Assembly (NCBI GenBank): GCA_903847495.1
Contig: CAINDT010000281.1
Location: 1-5,837, forward strand
DNA: 5,837 bases
Direction of reading: 5' to 3'
DNA from: an uncultured Actinomycetes bacterium
Lineage (GTDB): Bacteria > Actinomycetota > Thermoleophilia > Gaiellales > F1-60-MAGs149
Shown here: in pieces, positions 1 to 5,837 of the stretch
How the letters are laid out: each line of letters opens with the position of its first letter
How positions within the stretch are numbered: the first letter of the stretch is position 1
The notes under the pieces: generated by a model
What the model saw: only the letters and a program-made list of their open reading frames with translations
What the model was told of the DNA's origin: nothing
Databases searched by the model: none
Made by a program: the position numbers and the translations under genes

Positions 1-1
1 C

Positions 2-1639
2 GTCTCCTCTGCCGTCGGTGTGGTGATTGCGGTGATGCTCGGCGTCAACGACGACGATCTGTACACGCTGCGGCGGGCGCAGCGCATCGCGCGTCGTCAG
101 GGCGGAGCGGACAGCACCGATAAGCCTGGTCTGATCCTGCTCGAGATTGACGGCCTCGGGCTGCCGATCCTCCAACGCGCGATTCGCGACGGCAACGTGC
201 CGAACATGGCGCGCTGGCTTGACAGCGGCGCGTACGCGCTGACGGAGTGGGAGACCGATCTCTCCTCGCAGACCGGCGCCAGCCAGGCGGGCATCCTGCT
301 CGGGTCGAACGACAACATGCCGGCGTTCCGCTGGGTCGAGAAGGAATCGGGGCGGCTGATGACCTCCTCGGCGCCCGCCGACTGTGCCGAGATCGAGCGT
401 CGACACACCTCCGACCGCGGGCTTCTGCGCGACGGTGGTGCGAGCCGCGGCAACCTCCTGTCGGGCGGCGCCGACCACTGCATCCTCACGGTCAGCCGCA
501 TGGACGCCGAGACGAAGGCGAACCCCGGCTACCGCGCGTTCTTCGCGAGCGCTACGAACGCCACGCAGACGCTGATCCTGTTCCTGTGGGAGGTCGGCCT
601 GGAGCTCGTGGCCGCGAGCCGGCAGCGTCGCCGCAAGGTGGTTCCGCGTGGACACCGCGGCGGTATCTACCCGCTGATGCGCGGCGCGCTCTGCGTGGTC
701 GTGCGCGACCTGATCGTCTTCAGCGTCCTGCAGGACATGATGAAGGGCCGCCCGATCATGTACGCCACGTTCTCCAGCTACGACGAGGTCGCGCACCACT
801 CGGGCCTCGAGCGCGCCGACACGCTCGAGGCGCTGCGCAAGCTCGACGTCGCGTTCGGGCGCATCGAGAAGGCGCGTCGCTACGCGCCACGGCCCTACGA
901 GATCGTGGTCCTGTCCGACCATGGGCAGACGCAGGGCGCGACGTTCAAGCAGCGCAACGGCTACGGGCTCGACGAGCTGGTGCAGCGCAACCTCAGCGCC
1001 GGCGACGTGGCCGACATGATGAGCGGCGACGAGAACGACTCGGCGGTGACCCGCGCGATCGACGAGGCGACGGGGCACGACCGCAAGCGGAAGAAGAACG
1101 ACGTCAGCGGCGAGGATGCCGTGGTGCTCGGCTCGGGCAACCTCGGCCTGGTCTATCTGATGCACGAGCAGCGGCGCCTGACGCGCGAGGAGATCGACGC
1201 GCGTCATCCCGATCTGATTCCCGCACTGACGAGCCATCCGCACGTCGGATGGGTGCTCGTGCGCTCGGAGGCAGACGGTGCGATTGCGCTCGGCGCGACG
1301 GGCAAGCACGTGCTCGCCACGGGCCGGATCGAGGGCGAGGATCCGCTGGCAGGCTTCTCCGCAAACGCCCCGCAGCACCTGCTGCGCACCGACGGCTTCG
1401 CGAACGTCGGCGACCTGATGGTCGGCAGCTTCTTCGACCCGTTGCTCGAACAGGGGTGCGCGTTCGAGGAGCTGATCTCGTTCCATGGTGGTCTTGGTGG
1501 GCCGCAGACCCGGCCCTTCCTGCTGCATCCGGTCGAGCTGCCGGTACCCGACGGCATTGTCGGTGCCGCGCACGTCAACGAGGTCCTCCGCGGCTGGCGC
1601 GCACAGCTGCAGGGCTCGGCCGCGAACGCGCAGCCCTGA
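2..1639 (+). CDS. Membrane-anchored alkaline-phosphatase-superfamily phosphodiesterase ('phage holin family'-type), 5' truncated
   Basis: A metal-dependent phosphatase/phosphodiesterase domain; the substrate is unknown. Numbering residues from the GTG at 20, the metal and nucleophile residues of the superfamily are all visible: D44 (LLEIDGLG), T85 as likely nucleophile (SSQTGASQAG), D255 and H259 (YDEVAHHSG), D300-H301 (VVLSDHGQTQG) and H489 (FHGGLGG). The reading frame is open to the window edge, and the residues before D44 read as the end of a transmembrane helix (VSSAVGVVIAVMLGV) followed by an acidic then basic linker. The real start therefore lies upstream and the GTG at 20 is probably internal. 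From memory of the family, actinobacterial relatives carry an N-terminal multi-helix holin-like membrane region before this domain; that region is missing here. Residues 182-240 form an insertion with two hydrophobic stretches flanking a basic patch (RQRRRK). Family assignment is confident; the biological role is not known to me. Confidence 0.88.
   Translation, partial: VSSAVGVVIAVMLGVNDDDLYTLRRAQRIARRQGGADSTDKPGLILLEIDGLGLPILQRAIRDGNVPNMARWLDSGAYALTEWETDLSSQTGASQAGILLGSNDNMPAFRWVEKESGRLMTSSAPADCAEIERRHTSDRGLLRDGGASRGNLLSGGADHCILTVSRMDAETKANPGYRAFFASATNATQTLILFLWEVGLELVAASRQRRRKVVPRGHRGGIYPLMRGALCVVVRDLIVFSVLQDMMKGRPIMYATFSSYDEVAHHSGLERADTLEALRKLDVAFGRIEKARRYAPRPYEIVVLSDHGQTQGATFKQRNGYGLDELVQRNLSAGDVADMMSGDENDSAVTRAIDEATGHDRKRKKNDVSGEDAVVLGSGNLGLVYLMHEQRRLTREEIDARHPDLIPALTSHPHVGWVLVRSEADGAIALGATGKHVLATGRIEGEDPLAGFSANAPQHLLRTDGFANVGDLMVGSFFDPLLEQGCAFEELISFHGGLGGPQTRPFLLHPVELPVPDGIVGAAHVNEVLRGWRAQLQGSAANAQP
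1610..1638 (+). terminator. Hairpin over the phosphatase stop codon (weak terminator candidate)
   Basis: A perfect 7-bp inverted repeat, CAGGGCT (1610-1616) and AGCCCTG (1632-1638), encloses 15 nt. The loop can form a further 3-bp GC stem with an AACG loop. It overlaps the TGA at 1637-1639. No T-run follows, so it is not a canonical intrinsic terminator. GC-rich DNA makes chance stems common. Confidence 0.22.
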
Positions 1640-1670
1640 CGCACGCTTCGCGCGGCACGCCCGCGCTGCG
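1640..1670 (+). terminator. GC-rich hairpin directly after the phosphatase gene (terminator candidate)
   Basis: In the gap immediately after the stop codon, GCGCGG (1650-1655) pairs perfectly with CCGCGC (1661-1666) around a 5-nt loop. CGCA (1640-1643) can pair with TGCG (1667-1670) as an outer stem. It is non-coding and well placed to end the phosphatase transcript before the promoter for the next gene. It lacks a T-tract, which is common for candidate terminators in high-GC actinobacteria, so the call rests on position and stem strength only. Confidence 0.3.
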
Positions 1671-1684
1671 CCTGCGGCTCTGTG

Positions 1685-1715
1685 CTGACCCCTGGGACCG
1701 CGCCGTTCGTAGGCT
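1685..1715 (+). promoter_or_regulatory. Candidate leaderless promoter for the P-type ATPase gene
   Basis: A -35-like CTGACC (1685-1690) is separated by 19 nt from a -10-like TAGGCT (1710-1715), which fits the TAnnnT pattern. The ATG at 1724 begins 9 nt after the last base of the -10 box, where transcription would be expected to start. No Shine-Dalgarno sequence precedes that ATG. Together these suggest an mRNA starting at or next to the start codon. The 84-nt gap holds no other obvious promoter. This is pattern matching by eye; the 19-nt spacer is slightly long. Confidence 0.42.
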
Positions 1716-1723
1716 GACTCCCG

Positions 1724-4354
1724 ATGGCAGCGACGTCGGCAGCCGGACTTACTCGCCGGGAGGCCGCGCTGCGATTGCGGCGCGATGGGCCGAACCGCTT
1801 GCCCCTGCCCGCGCGGATGCCGGCCTGGCGGCGGCTGGTGCGGCAGCTGGTCAACTTCTTCGCCGTCATGCTCTGGGTCGCCGCGGTCCTGGCCGTGGTC
1901 GCGGGCATGGCGGCGCTCGGTGCCGCGATCGTCGCGGTGATTCTGCTCAACGCCGGCTTCGCGTTCGCTCAGGAGCAGCGCGCAGAGCACGCGGCGGAGA
2001 GCCTGTGTCGACTCCTGCCGCGTCGCTGTCGCGTTCTGCGTGATGGCCTCGTACTGGATGTCGATGCCGAGGAGCTCGTCTGCGATGACGTCGTTCTGCT
2101 CGACGCCGGTGACCGCGTCTCCGCGGACCTCATCGTGCTCGAAGCCCATGCCGCGTCGGTTGACACGTCGGCGCTGACGGGCGAGAGCGAGCCGGCGCCC
2201 ATCGCGACGGGGGTGGTCCTGTTCGCGGGGACGTTCCTGACGCTCGGCGAGGCGCGCGGGCGAGTCACGGCGATCGGTGCGGCAACGCGCATGGCCGGGA
2301 TCGCTCGACTCGCGTCACGCCCGTCGTCGCCGCCGCCGCTCGTGCGCGAACTCCAGCGGGTCGTGCGCACGATCTCGGTGATCGCGATCACCATCGGCGT
2401 GGCGTTCTTCGCCGTCGCTGGTCTGCTCGGGACCACCTGGAGCAGCAGCTTCCTCTTCGCGGTGGGCGTCACTGTCGCGCTCGTGCCAGAGGCCCTTTTG
2501 CCAACCGTCACGCTGGCGCTCGCCTTCGGTGCGCAGCGCATGGCGCAGCGTCACGCCCTGGTGCGAGGGTTGGAGTCCGTGGAGACGCTCGGGTCGACGA
2601 CCTTCATCTGCATGGACAAGACCGGGACGCTGACGCTCAACGAGCTCACCGCCGTGGAGGTCTGGACGCCGGCTGGCCTGTTCGCGGTCGAGAGCGCGGG
2701 GCGCGATCCGGAGGCGGCGATCGGCGATGTTCCCCCCGCGGTGCGCGAGCTCGCCCGTGTCGGCGTCCGCGCATCATCGGGCTACGTCGAGCGGCGCGAC
2801 GGGGCGTGGGTCGTGGTCGGGGATCCCCTCGATGCGGCGCTCGACGTCCTGGCACGGCGCTGTGGCGTGCTGCCGGCGGAGGAGCGTCAGCGCCAGCCGG
2901 ATCGTCTGCGGTATCCGTTTGATCCCGGACTGCGGCGGATGTCCGTCGTCGTCGGGGAAGCGGTCTTCACCAAGGGCGCGCCCGATGCGGTGCTGCCGCT
3001 CTGCGGCACCTTCGCACCTGCGGCCGAGGCTGCGCTGCACGAGATGACGGGGCGCGGTCTTCGGACGATCGCCGTCGCCACCCGCGTCGCGCCGCCGGGC
3101 GATGCATCGAGGGACGCGCTCGAGCGCGACCTGATGCTGCTCGGCATCGTCGGCATGCATGATCCGCCGCGACTCGCGGCGCGGGCCGCCCTCGCAAGCT
3201 GCCGAACGGCTGGCATCGCGGTGGCGATGGTGACGGGCGATCACCCGCGCACCGCGGTCGCCGTGGCGCGCGAGACGGGGCTCGTGGTGGGGGAGGAACG
3301 CGTGGTCACCGGTGATCAGCTGCCCGCCGATCCCACGGCCCTCGGCGCGCTGCTGGATCACGATGGCATCGTCCTGGCGCGCATCGCGCCGGAGGACAAG
3401 TTCCGTATCGCCCAGGCGCTGCGGGGACGGGGTCATGTGCTGGCGATGACGGGGGACGGCGTCAACGACGCGCCGGCCTTGCGCGAGGCCGATATCGGCG
3501 TCGCCATGGGGCGTTCGGGCACGGACGTGGCGCGCGAGGCGGCGGATCTCGTCCTGCTCGACGACGACTTCGCCACGATCATCGCCGCCATCGAGTGCGG
3601 GCGTGGGGTCTACGCGAATGTCCGACGCTTTCTCACGTATCACCTCACCGACAACGTGGCGGAGTTGACGCCATTTCTGATCTGGGCGCTCTCAGGCAGC
3701 ACGATCCCTCTCGCCATCGGCGTTCTGCAGGTGCTTGCGTTGGACATCGTCACCGACACGCTGCCGGCGACGGCACTTGGCGCAGAGCTGCCCGCCGCCG
3801 GCATCCTCGACGGCCCGCCTGATCGAGGGCGATTGCTTGATCGCACGGTCGCGCTGCGCGCGTTCGGTGTGCTCGGTCCGGTCGAGGCGTTCGTCTCGTT
3901 CGCGGCCTTCCTCGCCACGTTCGCCGCCGCCGGCTGGCGACCGGGGGACGACTTCCCCGAGGGGTGGCTGCTGCTCGCTGCCTCCGGTGCCGCGTTCGCC
4001 GCGGTGGTGCTGGGGCAGTTCGCCAACGCGTTCGCGTGCCGCAGCGCCGTGCTGCGTCCGGGGCAACTCGGCTGGCGGTCGAATCGTCTGCTGCTGTGGG
4101 CGGTGCTGGTGGCGGGCGCTCTCGTGGTCGGGACGTTCGCGGTCGAGCCGATCGCGGCGGCACTCGGCCAGGCGCGCCCGACTGCGGCAGGCTTCGCTCT
4201 CGCGCTGATGGCGCCCCCCGCCGTGCTGGCCGCTGATGCCGCGTACAAGGCGCTGCACTCCCGTCGTTCGCGTAGCGCGCAGCCCGTGCACCCTCATCCA
4301 TCCACACCCACGGAGGCCTCCTCATGGACACCACCCGCCACGCCAATCGCATAG
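1724..4354 (+). CDS. P2-type cation-transporting P-type ATPase
   Basis: An integral-membrane pump that uses ATP through a phospho-aspartate intermediate; 876 residues, a normal full length. The start is fixed: an in-frame TGA lies at 1715-1717, and the conserved N-terminal region (LTRREAALRLRRDGPNRLP) begins at residue 9. Domains in order: M1-M2 (about 43-82) ending in the family motif NAGFAFAQEQRAEHA; actuator domain with TGES (152-155); M3-M4 (about 214-268) with PEALLP (255-260); phosphorylation site DKTGTLT with D298; N-domain with GDPLDAAL and KGAP (418-421); TGD (504-506) and TGDGVND (576-582) hinge motifs; then six C-terminal helices, giving ten in all. Likely ion ligands by alignment with SERCA and Na,K-ATPase are E256, N644, E647, D674, T677 and D678. 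D674 resembles the Na,K-ATPase residue rather than the Asn of SERCA. There are no heavy-metal CPC/CxxC motifs, so a Ca2+, Na+ or K+ type is most likely, but the ion is not determined. The last 30 or so residues are a Ser/Pro/Thr/Arg-rich tail overlapping the next gene. Confidence 0.95.
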   Translation: MAATSAAGLTRREAALRLRRDGPNRLPLPARMPAWRRLVRQLVNFFAVMLWVAAVLAVVAGMAALGAAIVAVILLNAGFAFAQEQRAEHAAESLCRLLPRRCRVLRDGLVLDVDAEELVCDDVVLLDAGDRVSADLIVLEAHAASVDTSALTGESEPAPIATGVVLFAGTFLTLGEARGRVTAIGAATRMAGIARLASRPSSPPPLVRELQRVVRTISVIAITIGVAFFAVAGLLGTTWSSSFLFAVGVTVALVPEALLPTVTLALAFGAQRMAQRHALVRGLESVETLGSTTFICMDKTGTLTLNELTAVEVWTPAGLFAVESAGRDPEAAIGDVPPAVRELARVGVRASSGYVERRDGAWVVVGDPLDAALDVLARRCGVLPAEERQRQPDRLRYPFDPGLRRMSVVVGEAVFTKGAPDAVLPLCGTFAPAAEAALHEMTGRGLRTIAVATRVAPPGDASRDALERDLMLLGIVGMHDPPRLAARAALASCRTAGIAVAMVTGDHPRTAVAVARETGLVVGEERVVTGDQLPADPTALGALLDHDGIVLARIAPEDKFRIAQALRGRGHVLAMTGDGVNDAPALREADIGVAMGRSGTDVAREAADLVLLDDDFATIIAAIECGRGVYANVRRFLTYHLTDNVAELTPFLIWALSGSTIPLAIGVLQVLALDIVTDTLPATALGAELPAAGILDGPPDRGRLLDRTVALRAFGVLGPVEAFVSFAAFLATFAAAGWRPGDDFPEGWLLLAASGAAFAAVVLGQFANAFACRSAVLRPGQLGWRSNRLLLWAVLVAGALVVGTFAVEPIAAALGQARPTAAGFALALMAPPAVLAADAAYKALHSRRSRSAQPVHPHPSTPTEASSWTPPATPIA
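4312..4316 (+). promoter_or_regulatory. Shine-Dalgarno site setting the dehydrogenase start
   Basis: GGAGG sits 7 nt upstream of the ATG at 4324, an ideal spacing, and decides that start. It lies inside the final codons of the upstream ATPase gene. It is also half of a perfect 10-bp palindrome, GGAGGCCTCC (4312-4321). Confidence 0.8.
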
Positions 4355-5085
4355 CGCTCGTCACCGGAGCCGGTAGCGGCATCGGTCGCGCCACCGTGCT
4401 GCGCCTCGCACAGGAGGGTGCGGCGGTGATCGGCTGCGACATCAGCTCCGATGGCCTCGACGGCACGCGGCGGGCGCTCGCTGATCTCGGCGTGAGCGCC
4501 GAACTCGACATCGCCGACGTCACGCAGCAGGACGATGTCGATCGTCTCGTCGCCGCCGCCGGGCCGCGCATCGACATCCTCGCCAACGTCGCAGGGATCA
4601 TGGACCACTTCCTGCCGCTCGGCGAGGTCGACGACGCCACGTGGAACCACGTCCTCGACGTCAACCTCACGGGGGTCATGCGTCTGTCCCGCGCGGTCCT
4701 GCCGATCATGGAGCGGGGCGGCGGCGGGGCGATGGTGACCGTCGCGTCGAAGGCCTCGGTCGGCGCGGGCGTGGCGGGTGTCGCCTACGCGACGTCGAAG
4801 CACGCGGTGATCGGCCTGGTCCAGAGCATCGCCTACTACTACGCGCCGCATGGCATCCGCGCCAACGCGGTGCTGCCAGGCGCGGTGGAGACGGGCATCG
4901 GCGCCTCCGCGTCGCCCGCGGTGCCGTGGGCGATGGAGCGCGCGCAGCTGGCCATGGCGACGATGCCGCCGGTGCCTGCGCAGCCTGACGCGATCGCCAC
5001 GGTGATCTCGTGGTTGGCGAGCGACGAGGCCTCGAATGTCAACGGCGCGCTCGTGAGCGCCGACGGTGGCTGGTCGGCGGCCTAG
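4324..5085 (+). CDS. Classical short-chain dehydrogenase/reductase (SDR), NAD(H)-type
   Basis: A soluble Rossmann-fold oxidoreductase interconverting an alcohol and a carbonyl; substrate unknown. At 253 residues it has the usual classical-SDR length and all family motifs: TGAGSGIG (14-21) for the dinucleotide, D39 at the end of the second strand (favours NAD over NADP), DVT (65-67), NVAG (88-91, a variant of NNAG), and the tetrad N114, S142, Y155, K159 (YATSK). LPGAVET (184-190) follows the active site, and the C-terminus ends in DGGW. The run SIAYYYAPHGIRANAVLPG and the end SADGGWSAA resemble a bacterial subgroup often called 3-oxoacyl-ACP reductase or plain 'SDR family'; the FabG label is not justified by sequence alone. 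The start is supported by GGAGG at 4312-4316. The gene begins 31 nt before the end of the ATPase gene, implying co-transcription and translational coupling. Its TAG stop interlocks with the stop of the opposing racemase gene. Confidence 0.95.
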   Translation: MDTTRHANRIALVTGAGSGIGRATVLRLAQEGAAVIGCDISSDGLDGTRRALADLGVSAELDIADVTQQDDVDRLVAAAGPRIDILANVAGIMDHFLPLGEVDDATWNHVLDVNLTGVMRLSRAVLPIMERGGGGAMVTVASKASVGAGVAGVAYATSKHAVIGLVQSIAYYYAPHGIRANAVLPGAVETGIGASASPAVPWAMERAQLAMATMPPVPAQPDAIATVISWLASDEASNVNGALVSADGGWSAA

Positions 5086-5837
5086 GCGCCGGCCTCGTAG
5101 GCCTGCGCCGCCGCGAGCATCGCGGCCGTCATGCCGGGCTTCGGTACCTCGGGCTTCGGATAAGCGGCGTGGCTCTGGCTCAGTCCGGTGCAGAGCAGCA
5201 TGTGCGCGATCGCGTAGCTGAGCGGACCGGGGTTGATCACCGGCACAGGCAGGTTCTCCGTCAGGAAGCCGTGGGCCTGATGCATCGTGGTCGAGCCGAG
5301 GCAGATCACCTCGGCGCCATCCTCGATGCAGCGCTGCGCCTCAGCGAGCAGCAGCGGGAAGACGACCTCCTCCTTGCCGCCCAGCAGGTTCTTCAGGTCG
5401 GGACGCATGTTGATCGACCGGATGGAGGCGCACTGGCTCTCGAGGCCGGCGTCGTGGATGCCCTTGCGGTACACCGGGATCCAGCCGTCCCACTGCGTCA
5501 GCACCGAGAAACGGCTGCCGAGCATCAGCGCGGTCAGGTACGACGCGCGACCGGGGCCGATCACGGGGATGTCGAGCGCCGAGCGCAGCGCGGCGACGCC
5601 GGAGTCGCTCATCGTGTCGCTGCAGACGGCGTCGTACCCGCGCTCCTGTGCCGTCATGCCGACCTCGTAGAGCGCCAGCTCGGCCAGCATCCAATCGTGC
5701 TGGCTGTCGAGCAGTGCGGCACCGGCCTTGACCGGCTCGAAATCGAACTGGATGTCCGGGCCGAGGTCAATCTCGGCCGCCTGGAGCCGGCGATTGGCGA
5801 CGCCCTCGTCATCGAGGGGAAACGGCACGATCACGAG
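5082..5837 (-). CDS. Asp/Glu/hydantoin racemase-family protein, 5' end cut by the right edge
   Basis: A cofactor-independent racemase-fold protein that would use two cysteines to remove and return a proton at a substrate alpha-carbon. Numbered from the GTG at 5834, 250 residues are visible, with C71 (DAVCSDTMSDSG) and C178 (EVICLGSTTMH) in the two positions expected for the catalytic pair. Other family features are PVIGPG (90-95), FSVLTQWDGW (109-118) and PVINPGPLSYA (198-208). The frame stays open to the window edge (CTC, Leu), and the text there (LVIVPFPLDDEG) looks like the first beta strand, so only a handful of residues are missing and the true start is just outside. The substrate is not predictable: amino acids, hydantoins, allantoin and maleate are all handled by this superfamily. 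From memory, relatives are sometimes annotated 'hydrogenase expression protein HupH'; no hydrogenase gene is visible here. It converges on the dehydrogenase gene with a 4-nt overlap. Confidence 0.9.
   Translation of the reverse strand, partial: LVIVPFPLDDEGVANRRLQAAEIDLGPDIQFDFEPVKAGAALLDSQHDWMLAELALYEVGMTAQERGYDAVCSDTMSDSGVAALRSALDIPVIGPGRASYLTALMLGSRFSVLTQWDGWIPVYRKGIHDAGLESQCASIRSINMRPDLKNLLGGKEEVVFPLLLAEAQRCIEDGAEVICLGSTTMHQAHGFLTENLPVPVINPGPLSYAIAHMLLCTGLSQSHAAYPKPEVPKPGMTAAMLAAAQAYEAGA
5085..5109 (+). terminator. Hairpin at the convergent gene junction (terminator candidate)
   Basis: GGCGC (5085-5089) pairs with GCGCC (5105-5109). After one C/T mismatch, GGCCT (5091-5095) pairs with AGGCC (5099-5103) around a CGT loop. 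This gives ten base pairs in a 25-nt element starting at the last base of the dehydrogenase stop codon. It could end the dehydrogenase transcript. It lies within the last codons of the opposing racemase gene, and there is no T-tract, so coding constraint or chance could also explain it. Confidence 0.38.

Noticed and set aside
20..22. GTG at 20 as the true start of the first gene.
   Set aside because: The frame is open upstream to the window edge, no ribosome site precedes it, and the residues before it continue a transmembrane helix; the gene is better treated as 5' truncated.
3..1639. Prophage or lysis module suggested by the 'phage holin' family name.
   Set aside because: No endolysin, structural phage gene, integrase or attachment site is visible, and the visible protein is a complete phosphatase domain. 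The holin name reflects domain similarity only.
247..2043. A 598-codon open frame on the + strand spanning the phosphatase gene and the ATPase 5' end.
   Set aside because: Its translation is Arg/Ala/Gly-rich with no family motifs, and it runs across two genes with clear motifs in another frame. It is a GC-driven open shadow frame.
2328..2340. Short GCC/CGC triplet run as a tandem repeat.
   Set aside because: It is only a few triplets long and encodes a Pro run within the ATPase; expected in GC-rich coding sequence.
2774..3643. A 289-codon antisense open frame inside the ATPase gene.
   Set aside because: It is rich in Arg/His/Asp without domains and exactly opposes the conserved N- and P-domains of the ATPase; typical antisense shadow in high-GC DNA.
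1724..4354. Heavy-metal (Cu/Zn/Cd) exporting P1B-type ATPase.
   Set aside because: There is no N-terminal metal-binding CxxC domain and no CPC/CPx motif in M4; it has PEALLP and ten helices, which fit the P2 type.
3750..4709. A 319-codon antisense open frame across the ATPase/dehydrogenase junction.
   Set aside because: Ser/Arg/Pro-rich and motif-free, while both sense genes are well supported over the same region.

Overview
The window is strongly GC-rich, with codon third positions dominated by G and C. It is densely packed, mixes leadered and apparently leaderless starts, and its first gene belongs to a family I associate with actinobacteria. All of this points to a chromosomal segment of a high-GC actinobacterium. 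A deep lineage such as Thermoleophilia/Solirubrobacterales is possible, but that placement is a guess. I see no insertion sequence, integrase, tRNA, rRNA, CRISPR array or plasmid/phage module.

Layout. (1) Positions 2-1639, + strand: the C-terminal part of a membrane-anchored alkaline-phosphatase-superfamily protein (the kind often labelled 'phage holin family protein'), cut by the left edge. (2) Positions 1640-1723: a short intergenic gap with GC-rich hairpin(s) and a candidate leaderless promoter. (3) Positions 1724-4354, +: a complete P2-type (Ca2+/Na+/K+-like) cation-transporting P-type ATPase with every catalytic motif present. (4) Positions 4324-5085, +: a complete classical NAD-type short-chain dehydrogenase/reductase. 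Its start and Shine-Dalgarno lie inside the 3' end of the ATPase gene (31-nt overlap). (5) Positions 5082-5837, - strand: an Asp/Glu/hydantoin racemase-family protein with both catalytic cysteines, missing only its first few residues at the right edge. The dehydrogenase and racemase genes converge, and their TAG stops interlock in one CTAG.

How the genes work together. The ATPase and dehydrogenase are almost certainly co-transcribed and translationally coupled, probably from the promoter just before the ATPase. No shared pathway is evident: one is an ion pump, the other a soluble redox enzyme. The racemase belongs to a separate, oppositely directed unit that probably continues beyond the right edge. 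The phosphatase is upstream in the same direction, but the hairpins and promoter between it and the ATPase suggest a separate unit.

Nothing here is clearly a new biological system. The points worth a second look are the PEAL variant of the ATPase ion-site motif, the predicted cytoplasmic side of the holin-type phosphatase, the leaderless start, the long ATPase/dehydrogenase overlap, and the zero-spacer convergent stop with a hairpin on top of it.
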